A stretch of 64,000 nucleotides of DNA from Roseomonas sp. KE2513 (GTDB lineage: Bacteria > Pseudomonadota > Alphaproteobacteria > Acetobacterales > Acetobacteraceae): NCBI RefSeq assembly GCF_016107305.1, contig NZ_RCVR01000010.1, positions 124,001 to 188,000 on the forward strand, in the 5' to 3' direction. The position numbers and the translations under genes are program-made. The notes under the pieces are model-generated. The model had not been told where the DNA came from. It made no database searches and saw nothing but the letters and a program-made list of their open reading frames with translations. Positions 29,957 to 38,672 of the stretch are shown here, piece by piece. Numbering within the stretch: position 1 is the first letter of the stretch; every line of letters begins with the position of its first letter.

Positions 29957-31558
29957 ATGCTGTATTTCGCGCGGTGGAAGGTCGCCGCGATCCTGGGCGT
30001 CATCGTCCTGGGGCTGATCCTTTGCGTGCCGAACCTCGTGCCCCGCTCGGTGCTGCCGGCCTGGGCGGCCCGGCAGATCTCGCTTGGCCTCGACCTGCGC
30101 GGCGGCTCCTACCTCCTCTTGGAGGTGGACATGAACGCGGTGGTGCGGGAACGGGTGGAGAGCCTGCTGGACGCGACCCGGACGCGGCTCCGCACCGCCA
30201 ATATCGGCTACGCCAACCTGGCGGGCGACCCGAACAACCGGCGGATGAGCTTCCGCGTGCGTGACCCCGCCCAGGCCGAGGCCGCGGCGGCGGCGGTCCG
30301 GGAACTGGCGAACCCGGTGCCCGTGCGCGGCTCCGCGACGGCGACCGAGCCGGACATCGCGGTGACGACGGCCCCGGACGGGACCGTGACGGCCACCCTC
30401 TCCGACGCGGCGCTGGTTGCGCGCGGAAGCGGGGCGGTGGAGCAGTCGCTCGAGATCGTGCGGCGGCGCATCGACGAGACCGGCGTTTCCGAGGCGCTGA
30501 TCGCGCGCCAGGGGCAAAACCGCATCCTCGTGCAGCTTCCCGGCGTCGAGGATCCGAACCGGATCAAGGACCTGCTGGGCCGCACCGCCCGCATGACCTT
30601 CCACCTGCTGGACGAGAACGCGAATCCCGCGGCCGGCGCCCCGCCGCCGGGGGTGCAGTTCCTCCAGGGCGAGGAGCGCGGCGGGCAGGCCCCCAGCCGC
30701 TACGCCGTGCGGCGCCGGGTGGAGGTGGACGGAGCCAACCTCTCCGACGCGCGGGCCGGGCAGGACAGCCGGAACAACGAGTGGGTCGTGAACTTCACCT
30801 TCGATTCCGTCGGCACCCGCCGCTTCGCGGAGGTGACCCGCCAGAACGTGGGCCGGCCCTTCGCCATCGTGCTGGACGACAAGGTGATCACCGCGCCGGT
30901 GATCCGCGAGCCCATCACGGGCGGGCGCGGACAGATCAGCGGCAGCTTCAACGCGCGCACCGCCAACGACGTGGCCGTGCTGCTGCGCGCCGGCGCCCTG
31001 CCCGCCCCGCTGACGGTGGTGGAGGAGCGGACGGTCGGGCCGGAGCTGGGAGCGGACGCCATTCGGGCGGGCATGCTCTCGCTCGCGGCGGGCGCACTCT
31101 TCGTGTTCCTCTACATGGGCTTGGCCTATGGGCTGCTCGGCTGGTTCGCGAACATCGCCCTTCTGATCAACATCCTTCTGATGATTGCGGCGCTTTCCCT
31201 GCTGCAGGCGACGCTGACGCTGCCAGGTATCGCGGGCATCGTGCTGACGCTGGGCACGGCGCTGGACGCGAACATCCTCATCAACGAGCGCATCCGCGAG
31301 GAGACGCGCGCCGGGCGGACGCCGATCCAGGCGCTGGAGGCAGGGTTCACCAAGGCCTCCGGCACCATTATGGACAGCAACCTGACGAATCTCATCGCCA
31401 TGGCCTGCCTCTACGCCTTCGGCTCCGGGCCGGTGAAGGGCTTCGCCGTGACGGTAGCGATCGGCACGGTGGTGCAGATGTGGACGGCGACCACCCTCGT
31501 CCGCCTGATCGTCTCCTGGTGGTACCGCGCGACCCGTCCGCGCGTGCTGCCGGTCTGA
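29957..31558 (+). CDS. secD: Protein translocase subunit SecD
   Basis: 533 residues. The inner-membrane SecDF complex uses proton flow to pull secreted proteins out of SecYEG. TM1 (VAAILGVIVLGLILCVPNLV), then the family motif ISLGLDLRGGSYLLLEVD, a large periplasmic P1 domain (DFDSVGTRRFAEVT-type block, VLDDKVITAPVI), and a five-helix membrane bundle with GTALDANILINERIREE and FTKASGTIMDSNLTNLI. Complete. yajC, often just upstream, is absent. 14 bases before secF. Confidence 0.97.
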   Translation: MLYFARWKVAAILGVIVLGLILCVPNLVPRSVLPAWAARQISLGLDLRGGSYLLLEVDMNAVVRERVESLLDATRTRLRTANIGYANLAGDPNNRRMSFRVRDPAQAEAAAAAVRELANPVPVRGSATATEPDIAVTTAPDGTVTATLSDAALVARGSGAVEQSLEIVRRRIDETGVSEALIARQGQNRILVQLPGVEDPNRIKDLLGRTARMTFHLLDENANPAAGAPPPGVQFLQGEERGGQAPSRYAVRRRVEVDGANLSDARAGQDSRNNEWVVNFTFDSVGTRRFAEVTRQNVGRPFAIVLDDKVITAPVIREPITGGRGQISGSFNARTANDVAVLLRAGALPAPLTVVEERTVGPELGADAIRAGMLSLAAGALFVFLYMGLAYGLLGWFANIALLINILLMIAALSLLQATLTLPGIAGIVLTLGTALDANILINERIREETRAGRTPIQALEAGFTKASGTIMDSNLTNLIAMACLYAFGSGPVKGFAVTVAIGTVVQMWTATTLVRLIVSWWYRATRPRVLPV

Positions 31559-31572
31559 GAGGGGATAGAACC

Positions 31573-32574
31573 ATGCTCGGCTTTCTTCGCCGCCCCCTCT
31601 TCCGGCTCGTGCCGGACGACACGCGGATTCAGTTCATGCGGGGGCGGATCGCGGGGCTCGTCGTCTCCGCGGTCCTCTCCACCGCCTCGGTGGTGCTGGC
31701 CATCTATCCCGGGCTCGAGAAGGGCATCGACTTCAAGGGCGGCATTGTGATGGAGGCCCGCACGCCGGGCCCTGCCGATCTCGGGCAGCTTCGCGGCGCC
31801 GTCACGGGGCTGGGCCTCGGCGATGTCGGGACGCAGGAGTTCGGCGACGCCTCCACCGTCCTCATCCGCCTGCCCGTGCAGGGGGAGGAGGCGGCGACGC
31901 AGCAGGCGGTTTCCCGCGTGCGCGGCGCGCTGGAGGCGGCGGCCCCCGGCACGCGCATCCTGCGGACGGAGGCGGTGGGCAACCGCGTCTCGGACGAGTT
32001 GTTCCAGGGCGGGCTGATCGCGCTGGCGATCTCGCTCGGCGCGATGCTCGTCTACATCTGGTTCCGCTTCGAATGGCAGTTCGCGGTGGGGGCCATTGTG
32101 ACGCTCATCCTCGACACGACGAAGGTGGTGGGCTTCCTCGCCGTCACGCGGATCGAGTTCAACCTGACGACCATCGCGGCGATCCTGACGATCATCGGCT
32201 TCTCGGCCAACGACAAGGTCGTGGTCTATGACCGGATGCGGGAGAACCTCCGCAAGTTCAAGACGATGCCGCTGCGCGAGCTGATCGACCGCTCGATCAA
32301 CGAGACGCTGAACCGCACCCTCGGCACCTCCATGACGCTGTTCCTCTCGGCGCTGCCGCTGGCGCTGTTCGGGGGGGAGACGCTGGCAGGCTTCGCCTGG
32401 GTGATGCTCTTCGGCATCGTCGTCTCTGCCTCCTCCTCGATCTTCATCGCGGCGCCGATCCTGCTCTTCCTGGGCGAGAACCGGCTGCGGCGCGGAACCG
32501 AGGCGGTGGCGAAGGCGGCCCCGGCCCGGCCCGCGCGCGCGGCGGGCGGGACTGTCGCGGAGCCGCGGGGGTGA
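31573..32574 (+). CDS. secF: Protein translocase subunit SecF
   Basis: 333 residues. TM1 near residue 30, GIDFKGGIVMEA, a short periplasmic domain, then five helices containing IGFSANDKVVVYDRMRENLR, SINETLNRTLGTSMTLFLSA and LFGIVVSASSSIFIAAPILL, all diagnostic for SecF. Partners with SecD, encoded 14 bases upstream. The Ala/Arg-rich C-terminus overlaps the start of a binding-protein gene by GTGA. Confidence 0.97.
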   Translation: MLGFLRRPLFRLVPDDTRIQFMRGRIAGLVVSAVLSTASVVLAIYPGLEKGIDFKGGIVMEARTPGPADLGQLRGAVTGLGLGDVGTQEFGDASTVLIRLPVQGEEAATQQAVSRVRGALEAAAPGTRILRTEAVGNRVSDELFQGGLIALAISLGAMLVYIWFRFEWQFAVGAIVTLILDTTKVVGFLAVTRIEFNLTTIAAILTIIGFSANDKVVVYDRMRENLRKFKTMPLRELIDRSINETLNRTLGTSMTLFLSALPLALFGGETLAGFAWVMLFGIVVSASSSIFIAAPILLFLGENRLRRGTEAVAKAAPARPARAAGGTVAEPRG

Positions 32575-33536
32575 TCCGCCGCCGCTCGATCCTCGGGGGG
32601 GCGGCCCTGCTCGCGGTGCCCGGCGCGGCGCGAGCGCAACTCCCCACGCCCTATGTCGCGCCCGGCGGGCGGTCCCGCAGCATGACGCTGCTGGTGGGGG
32701 CGGAGGGGGGAAGCGGCGCGGACCTCTGGGTGCGCGGCTTCGCGCCCTTTCTGGAGCGGCACATCAAGGAGGTGCAGGTCTCCGTCGTGAACCGCCCCGG
32801 GGAGGGTGGGCTGGCGGCGCTGCGGGAACTCACGGGCTCGCCGACGAACGGTTCCGTCCTCGCCTATGCGCCGACACCTTTCCTCGTCGCCCGGATGGTA
32901 GAGCGGCGGGCGACCGGCATACTCGACAAGCTGCGGCTGATGGGCGCGGTGACGGAGGAGCCGGTGGCGCTGGTTGCGGCGCCCGGCACGGAGCTTTCCA
33001 CGCTGCGCTCTCCGGGGAGCAACCGGCCGCTTGGCCTGCCGCCGCCGGTCAGCGCGGGCTCGATCATGGCGGTGGAGCTGGCGCAGTTCCTGCCGATGGA
33101 GCAGTTGCACTTCCCCTCCGCCTCGGCCGCGCGGCAGGCGGCGGCGTCGGGGAACGTGGCGGCGGCGCTGGTGAACGTGCCGGACGCCGTGGTGGCGGCG
33201 CGGGAGGGGCGGCTGGCCGTGCTCGCCATCGCCGCTGCCGCGCGGCACCCGCAATTGCCGGACGTGCCGACGCTGCGCGAGGAGGGGATCGCGCTGGACG
33301 CGGCGCTGCGCCGGGGCATCGCCGTGCCCGCGGGCATCGAGGAGCGGCCGGCGGCGCATATCGCCCGCGCGCTGCGGGCGGCCGCGGCGGACCCGGAATT
33401 CCTGGCGCAGGCGGAGTGGCGGGCAGTGCTGCCGCGCTTCCGGGACGAGGCGGAATGGGGTGCGATCGTCCGGCAGGACCTGGTGGAGTTGCGGACGCGC
33501 TGGGAAACCGCTCCCTGGCAGGTGGTCGGCGGCTGA
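32571..33536 (+). CDS. Bug family substrate-binding protein, coupled to secF
   Basis: 321 residues from a GTG inside the secF stop. A Tat-type signal (MIRRRSILGGAALLAVPGAARAQ) and Bug-fold blocks: MTLLVGAEGGSGADLWVRGF, VSVVNRPGEGG, VLAYAPTPFLVA, GSIMAVELAQFLP, LPDVPTLREEGI. It is more divergent than typical Bug proteins. Periplasmic carboxylate binder; ligand unknown. Its position as third gene of the sec operon is odd, with no transporter membrane subunits nearby. Confidence 0.82.
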   Translation: MIRRRSILGGAALLAVPGAARAQLPTPYVAPGGRSRSMTLLVGAEGGSGADLWVRGFAPFLERHIKEVQVSVVNRPGEGGLAALRELTGSPTNGSVLAYAPTPFLVARMVERRATGILDKLRLMGAVTEEPVALVAAPGTELSTLRSPGSNRPLGLPPPVSAGSIMAVELAQFLPMEQLHFPSASAARQAAASGNVAAALVNVPDAVVAAREGRLAVLAIAAAARHPQLPDVPTLREEGIALDAALRRGIAVPAGIEERPAAHIARALRAAAADPEFLAQAEWRAVLPRFRDEAEWGAIVRQDLVELRTRWETAPWQVVGG

Positions 33537-33617
33537 GATCCTGGTTTAAACGTGTTGAGGCCGCCGGCCCCGTCCGCGCCAGGGAAAACGTCAGAGGGAC
33601 CGGTCGGTGAGCGCGCG

Positions 33618-34739
33618 ATGATACCCCGAGCCCCTGACGGCGAGATCCTCGCGGTGCAACTGAGCCCGCCGCTGCTTCAGCTCGTGCAAGCGGGCCTGCG
33701 GCGGATCGGCGCCGCGCCCGCTTGCGTGGTCGTGGCAAAAGAGGCGCTTCGCCGCATGATCGGGCCTGGGCAGCCGCCGTTGGGACTGCTCCTCGAGACT
33801 CCGCCGGACCTGCTGGGCGGGGAGGCACTGCGCGTGCTGGCGGAGGATCCTTTCGGCGAGACCCGTGTCCTTCTCCTCGGCGTAGGGGGGCTGAACGAGG
33901 AGGCAGACATCATGGCTGCCCTGCGCCACCTGACTGGCCGACGGGAGCCTGGCGAGGCGGCGGAGGTGGCGGCGCTGCGCCTTGGCCTCGCGCGGGGCGA
34001 GGTGGCCATGCGCTACCAGCCAATCGTGCGGCTGTCGGACCGCGCGCCCGTCGGCGTGGAAGGGCTGGTGCGCTGGCTGCGTCCGGACGGGCACGATGGA
34101 GCAACGCCGCTTGGGCCGGATTCCTTCATCCCGATGGCTGAGCGCGGCGGTCTCTCGGTGCCCGTCGCCCGCGCCGTGGGGCAGATGGCGGCGGAGGAGA
34201 TGCATGCGCTGCGCCCGGCGCTCCGCCTGCCCGTCTCGATCAACCTGCCGCTGGGGGTACTGGTGCGCCGCGATACCGTGCCCTGGCTGGCGCGCGTGCT
34301 GCGGAAGGACGGAATGCGGCCGGAAGCGCTGACCATCGAGCTGACCGAGACGACGCCGGTGCGGGACCTGATCGCCCTGCACCGCGCCGTGGTGCGGCTG
34401 CGGGAGGCGGGGCACGCGGTCTGGATCGACGACATGACGCTCGACCGGCGGGACGTGCTGCTGGACCTGCCCTTCTCCGGCCTGAAGCTGGACCGGCAGC
34501 TGGTGGCAGCGATGCCGTCGAGCCATCGGGCTCGCTCCGAAGTGGACCGGCTGATGAGCATGGCCCGGGCCCGCGGGATGCTGGTGACAGCGGAGGGGGT
34601 AGCCGACCAGGCGCTCTGGCGGTTGCTGAAGGCTTTCGGAGTGGACCACGCCCAGGGCTTCGCCATCGGCCGGCCCCTGCCGGCGGGGGCGCTGCCGGCC
34701 TGGGCTTCCGTCTGGCGCGCGGCGGCGCGGCGGGGCTAG
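33618..34739 (+). CDS. EAL-domain protein with pseudo-receiver N-terminus and altered loop 6
   Basis: 373 residues from the ATG at 33618 with GGTGAG upstream; the frame is open from 33552. Residues 1-105 look like a receiver fold without a phosphorylatable Asp. The EAL domain has VEGLVRW (E-G-L in place of EAL), SINLPLG (Asn kept), TIELTET (Glu kept), WIDDMT (two Asp kept), GLKLDRQL (Lys kept), TAEGV (Glu kept) and HAQGF (Gln kept). However the loop-6 motif DDFGTGYSS is replaced by DDMTLDRRDV. Either a slow c-di-GMP phosphodiesterase or a c-di-GMP receptor. Confidence 0.8.
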   Translation: MIPRAPDGEILAVQLSPPLLQLVQAGLRRIGAAPACVVVAKEALRRMIGPGQPPLGLLLETPPDLLGGEALRVLAEDPFGETRVLLLGVGGLNEEADIMAALRHLTGRREPGEAAEVAALRLGLARGEVAMRYQPIVRLSDRAPVGVEGLVRWLRPDGHDGATPLGPDSFIPMAERGGLSVPVARAVGQMAAEEMHALRPALRLPVSINLPLGVLVRRDTVPWLARVLRKDGMRPEALTIELTETTPVRDLIALHRAVVRLREAGHAVWIDDMTLDRRDVLLDLPFSGLKLDRQLVAAMPSSHRARSEVDRLMSMARARGMLVTAEGVADQALWRLLKAFGVDHAQGFAIGRPLPAGALPAWASVWRAAARRG

Positions 34740-34746
34740 CGGGCGA

Positions 34747-34774
34747 CCCCGAGGAGTTGTCGTCCTCCCCGGGG
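34747..34774. terminator. Imperfect hairpin between convergent genes
   Basis: CCCCGAGGA (34747-34755) can pair with TCCT..CGGGG (34763-34774) with a three-base bulge. Just after the EAL stop and before the end of the convergent DUF4394 gene. No T-run; weak evidence. Confidence 0.3.
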
Positions 34775-34789
34775 CCGCCCCTGCGCGGC

Positions 34790-35572
34790 TCAGCGCATGG
34801 CCGCGATGTCGATCACCTCGTCCGCACCGCGCACGGGGCCGAGCGCGGTGGAGCTGCCGTTCTCGAGATTGACCGTGTGGAGAACGCCGCTCGCGAGAAG
34901 ATAGGCGGTGTTCGTCGATCCCTCCGCGAGGATGTCGAGGGCGGCGGTGCCGGGCACGCCGTTGCCGATGCGGCCGCGCACCTGCTGCACCCCGTCGTTC
35001 GGCGGCGCCTGGAGGTTGAGCTGGCCGAGGACGCTGTCGATGGTCAGGAGCATCGTGGCGGTCGCACCCGCCATGCTGTTGGTGTAGGCGCCAGCGGTGA
35101 CGCGCGGCACGGTCTCCGCGAGCGGCGTGCCGGGCCCGTACTTCAGCTGGCCATCGCGGACCACGGCGCCGGTCTCGACATTGACGCGGAAGTTGGTGCC
35201 GTTGGCGCCCATGAGGCGCAGGCGGTCGGCGACGGGGTTGAAGTCCACCACCGCCCGTCCGCCGGATTCGAAGGCCTCGGAGAGCTGGCTGACCTTTGTG
35301 GCAGCGCCGGTCGTCGGGTCGATGGTAACGATCGCGCCCCTGTCGGTGACGCCGTAGAGCTTGCCGTCGGCCGGGCGCACGTCGATGCCGAGAAGGGCGC
35401 CATCCGCCCCGCGCACGCGGACCGGGCTGGAGGCGCGGCGCGCTTCGGCGTCGATGCGGACCAGGCTGCCCTCGGCGGTGAGGCCGATGAGGGTGGCCGC
35501 ACCGGCTTCGGCCGTGGCAAGGCCAAGGAAGGCGGCACCGGCGAGAGCGAGGCGGCGGAGGCTGTGCGTCAT
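34790..35572 (-). CDS. DUF4394 domain-containing exported protein
   Basis: 260 residues; GGAG lies 8 bases before the ATG. Signal peptide MTHSLRRLALAGAAFLGLATAEAGA (split here as MTHSLRRLALAGAAFLG and LATAEAGA). The rest forms beta-propeller-like repeats: LIGLTAEGSLVRIDA, GIDVRPADGKLYGVTDRGAI, VDFNPVADRLRLMGANGTN, FRVNVETGAVV, AYTNSM, the family pattern of DUF4394. Function unknown. It is the last gene of a minus-strand run that includes a SigK-type sigma factor and its anti-sigma factor, and is a likely target of that sigma factor. Confidence 0.85.
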   Translation of the reverse strand: MTHSLRRLALAGAAFLGLATAEAGAATLIGLTAEGSLVRIDAEARRASSPVRVRGADGALLGIDVRPADGKLYGVTDRGAIVTIDPTTGAATKVSQLSEAFESGGRAVVDFNPVADRLRLMGANGTNFRVNVETGAVVRDGQLKYGPGTPLAETVPRVTAGAYTNSMAGATATMLLTIDSVLGQLNLQAPPNDGVQQVRGRIGNGVPGTAALDILAEGSTNTAYLLASGVLHTVNLENGSSTALGPVRGADEVIDIAAMR

Positions 35573-35676
35573 GGATCGCTCCTTGAGTTGAGGCGAGGTG
35601 TCCGGCCTCGCCTCCGCCTTACGGAGCGTTCATGCGGCTGGACGCAGCCGCAACGATCACAGGGGCGCGAGGCCCA

Positions 35677-36399
35677 TCAGGTGCCGGTCGCGGGGGCGAG
35701 GCGGCCGATGAAGAGAATCGGGCCGGTCGGACGGCCGGTGGGCGAGCCGCCCGGGGGTTCAAGGGTAATCTCGATGAGCATGCCCGGCTCGGGGCGCACG
35801 ATGCCGGGGGCAATGCGGGTTTGGCCGCTCCCAGGGATCAGGCCGAGGGAGGTGGGTGCGGTGGCGCCGGGCGGCAGGGCCCAGAGCTGCTGGACGCGGC
35901 CGGCTTCCACGGGGCGCGGGTTGAGGCTGGCGAGACGCAGGCCGCCGCCCTCGGCCTCCACGAGCCAAGCGGGCTGGTCGCGGCTGGTGAGGAGGACAGT
36001 CATCATCCGCGGCGGATCCGCGGGGCGGAGGAAGAGGATGGCGGCGAGGCCCGCGGCAACCGCGGTGGCGCCGATGGACCAGGTCTTCCAGAAGCGGTCC
36101 GGCCGGGCCGGCGCGGCGCCACCCACAACCGCGCGCAGCGGCACGACCTGCGCGGGGGCGCGCTTGGCGACGGAGGCCTCGATGCGGTTCCAGAGGTCGT
36201 CGGGCGGGGCAGCGGGAGGGGCGAGGCCGGCGAGCGGGGCAAGGCGGGCCTCCCAGCGAGCGACCGCCTCGCGCAGCGCGGCGTCCACAGGAAGGGCGCG
36301 GTTCACCTCGGCGGCCTCCCGCGCGTCGAGGGTGCCGAGGACGTGCTCGGCGGCCAGGGCGTCGAGGGCTTCGGGATCGGAGGGGATCACGCGAGGCAT
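35677..36399 (-). CDS. Anti-sigma factor, RskA/anti-sigma-K type
   Basis: 240 residues. The cytosolic N-terminus contains ALDALAAEHVLGTLDAREA, the usual sigma-binding start of RskA-like proteins. One membrane helix (WSIGATAVAAGLAAILFL) at about residue 110-127, then a periplasmic RskA domain with WLVEAEGGGLRLASLNP, LWALPPGATAPTSLGLI and EITLEPPGGSPTG. It would hold the ECF sigma factor at the membrane until a signal triggers its proteolysis. The start overlaps the sigma gene stop by 13 bases, indicating coupled synthesis. Confidence 0.88.
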   Translation of the reverse strand: MPRVIPSDPEALDALAAEHVLGTLDAREAAEVNRALPVDAALREAVARWEARLAPLAGLAPPAAPPDDLWNRIEASVAKRAPAQVVPLRAVVGGAAPARPDRFWKTWSIGATAVAAGLAAILFLRPADPPRMMTVLLTSRDQPAWLVEAEGGGLRLASLNPRPVEAGRVQQLWALPPGATAPTSLGLIPGSGQTRIAPGIVRPEPGMLIEITLEPPGGSPTGRPTGPILFIGRLAPATGT

Positions 36400-36935
36400 C
36401 CCTTCAGCCGCGCGAGGCCGCGGCGGATCCAGGCCTTCACCGTACCGAGCGGCAGGTCCAGCCGGGCCGCGATCTGGGCGTGGGAGAGGCCGTGGACGAA
36501 GGCGAGGAGAATGCCCTGGCGGTTGCGTGACTCGAGCGCGTTAAGGCATTCGCGGAGGCGGTCGGCCTCTTGCGTCTCCAGCAGGCGATCCAGCGCCTCG
36601 GGCGCCACGGCGGCGTCGCCAAGGGCAGGGTCGTCGGTCGGTGTCTCGCGGCCGCGGGCGCGGGCGAGATCGAGGGCGGCGTGGCGGACGATGGCGGTGA
36701 GCCAGGCGCCGGCCTCGCCGCGCGCGGGGTCGAACTGGGCGGCGCGGGCGGCGATCTTCAGGACGGCGTCGTGCAGCGCGTCGGCCGCCGCGTCGCGGTC
36801 GCGCAGGATGGCCATGGCCACGCCGAAGAGGCGCGAGGCCTGCGCGTCGTAGAGGCGGCGCAGGGCGCCGGCCTCACCATCGGCGACGCCGCGGATCATG
36901 CCGGCAGCGTCGAGCGTCATGCTGGTGTCAGGCAT
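36387..36935 (-). CDS. ECF RNA polymerase sigma factor, SigK type
   Basis: 182 residues from the ATG at 36935, which has GAGG 5 bases upstream; ATG 36920 is possible. Region 2 is LRRLYDAQASRLFGVAMAIL with RDAAADALHDAVLKI. Region 4 is ILLAFVHGLSHAQIAARLDL and GTVKAWIRRGLARLKGC. The region-2/4 linker is short, as in two-domain ECF factors. Coupled to its RskA-type anti-sigma factor. The start lies inside the stop region of the alcohol dehydrogenase gene (8-base overlap). Confidence 0.92.
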   Translation of the reverse strand: MPDTSMTLDAAGMIRGVADGEAGALRRLYDAQASRLFGVAMAILRDRDAAADALHDAVLKIAARAAQFDPARGEAGAWLTAIVRHAALDLARARGRETPTDDPALGDAAVAPEALDRLLETQEADRLRECLNALESRNRQGILLAFVHGLSHAQIAARLDLPLGTVKAWIRRGLARLKGCLA

Positions 36936-38115
36936 AGGCCTCACGGTAGAGGGCGACGATCTCCGGGGCATCGGGGACGCGGGGATTGTTGGCGGGGCTG
37001 CCGGAGGCGATGGCCTGGGCGGCCATGGTTTCCAGCAGCCCATCCCAGCGGGCGGGGTCGATGCCGTGGGCGGCGGGGGTGGGGACGGAAAGGTCGCGAT
37101 TCAGCGCTTCCAGCTCATCCACCAAGCGGGCGGCGGCGGTCTCGTCCCCCTCCCCTTCTCCGGCGACGCCCATGATACGCGCGGCCTCGGCGTAGCGCGG
37201 CAGGGCGGATTGCAGGCCGAAGCGGGTGACGGCGGGCAGGAGCATGGCGTTGGACAGGCCGTGCGGCACGTGGAAATGGGCGCCGATAGGGCGGGACATG
37301 CCGTGCACGAGGGCGACGGAGGCGTTGGAGAAGGCGAGGCCGGCGAGCATGGCGCCGCGCATCATCGCCTCCCGTGCCTCCTCGTCGCGCGGGCCGTTGC
37401 CGCCGCGCTGCGCATCGGCATAGGCGCGGCGGAGGTTGGGCGCGATGAGGCGCATGGCAAGGCGCGCATAGTCATCGCTGAAGGCGTTGGCGCGGCGGCT
37501 GACGAAGGCCTCCAACGCGTGGGTGAGGCTGTCCACGCCCGTATCGGCGACCGTGCGGGCGGGGACGGTCCAGGTCAGCTCGTGGTCCACGATGGCGGCG
37601 AGCGGGAGGGCACCGAGGCCCGCGATGAGCATCTTCTCGTCGCGCTCGGTGTCGGTGATGACGGTGAAGCGCGTCGCCTCGCTGCCGGTGCCGGCGGTGG
37701 TGGGGATGCAGATGACGGGCACGGCGCCGCTATTGGCCTGGGCGGGCGCCTTGTAGGCGCGGATATGCGTGCCCTCCGGCGCCGCGGCGAGGATGGCGAC
37801 CGCCTTGGCCGTGTCCATCGGGCTGCCGCCGCCGAAGCCGATGAGGCAATCGTAGTCGCCCGCCTTGAAGGCCGCGACGCCCGCCTCGACCACGGTGTCG
37901 GTGGGATCGGGGACGGTCTCGCTGAAGACGGCCGGGGCGAGGCCGGCGGCGCGGAGGGGAGCGAGGCAGCGCTCCACCGTGCCTGATGACGCCATCCAGG
38001 GGTCGGTGACGACGAGGGGGCGGGAGAGGCCGAGCTGAGCCAGGACCTCCGCCACCCTGGAGACAGAGCCGCCGCCCGAGAGGATCAGGCGCGGGGCGAC
38101 GAGCGTGACGAGCAT
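36928..38115 (-). CDS. Iron-containing alcohol dehydrogenase
   Basis: 395 residues from the ATG at 38115. Family blocks: LVVTDPWMASSG, FSETVPDPTDTVVEAGVAAF, the nucleotide-binding GFGGGSPMDTAKAVA, IPTTAGTGSEATRFTVITD, and metal ligands in DSLTHALEAFVSRRANAFSD and VHGMSRPIGAHFHVPHGLSN. Fe2+ (or Zn2+) NAD(P)-dependent dehydrogenase; cytosolic. The substrate is not readable. An upstream in-frame start (MMRPKQGERPP) is possible. It lies 64 bases after the small Cys protein and overlaps the sigma gene, so sigma expression may be tied to this enzyme. Confidence 0.9.
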   Translation of the reverse strand: MLVTLVAPRLILSGGGSVSRVAEVLAQLGLSRPLVVTDPWMASSGTVERCLAPLRAAGLAPAVFSETVPDPTDTVVEAGVAAFKAGDYDCLIGFGGGSPMDTAKAVAILAAAPEGTHIRAYKAPAQANSGAVPVICIPTTAGTGSEATRFTVITDTERDEKMLIAGLGALPLAAIVDHELTWTVPARTVADTGVDSLTHALEAFVSRRANAFSDDYARLAMRLIAPNLRRAYADAQRGGNGPRDEEAREAMMRGAMLAGLAFSNASVALVHGMSRPIGAHFHVPHGLSNAMLLPAVTRFGLQSALPRYAEAARIMGVAGEGEGDETAAARLVDELEALNRDLSVPTPAAHGIDPARWDGLLETMAAQAIASGSPANNPRVPDAPEIVALYREAYA

Positions 38116-38179
38116 GGGCGGACGTTCCCCTTGTTTGGGGCGCATCATGCGGTCGCCGCGCGGCTCCGTAAACGGCGGG

Positions 38180-38665
38180 TCAGGTGGTTGGCGGGTTCGG
38201 CGCCTCGCCGGGCTGCCAGATGGCGTCGAGAAGCCTGGCGTGGCTGGACAGACCAGGAACGGGGCCAGGTTCCTCGCCGAGCGACAGCCGGCCCCGGACG
38301 GTGACGGGGCGCATGGGGTGGTCGATATCAACGCCCGCGGCCCGAAGATGGACGACCACGATGTCGTCCGGCCAGCTGAGCGAGGGCGCGCAGAAGGGGC
38401 AGTCGGGCATCGGACCCTGGGAGAGCACGAAGTAGTCGGCTTCCGGCAGCATGGGCGGCGTCATGTAGCCGCACATCTCCACGATCTCGCCGGCCTGCGC
38501 CGCGGCGGCGCCAATCTCGATGCCGAGAAGGCCGCTGAGGGCGAAGAGATCCTCCCAGGCGACGGGTTCGGCGGGGGCGGCGTCCCAATCGCCCCTGGAG
38601 GCGGCGCCGAGCACGCCGTGCGCGCGGAGCGGCTGGCGCGGCGTGCGGGTGAGGAGGAAGTCCAC
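38180..38665 (-). CDS. Small protein with CPFC motif, DUF3299-like (uncertain)
   Basis: 161 residues from a GTG at 38665, 7 bases after the amidohydrolase stop. I do not firmly recognise it. It has EIVEMCGYMTPPMLPEADYF, VLSQGPMPDCPFCAP, and DIVVVHLRAAG, then VTVRGRLSLGEEP. A 'GY..P......YF.L......CPFC.P.....I.VHL' layout is reminiscent of DUF3299-type proteins thought to assist metal-dependent membrane proteins. No signal peptide. The three Cys could bind metal. Likely cotranscribed with the amidohydrolase upstream and the alcohol dehydrogenase downstream. Confidence 0.55.
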   Translation of the reverse strand: MDFLLTRTPRQPLRAHGVLGAASRGDWDAAPAEPVAWEDLFALSGLLGIEIGAAAAQAGEIVEMCGYMTPPMLPEADYFVLSQGPMPDCPFCAPSLSWPDDIVVVHLRAAGVDIDHPMRPVTVRGRLSLGEEPGPVPGLSSHARLLDAIWQPGEAPNPPTT

Positions 38666-38672
38666 CGCCCGC

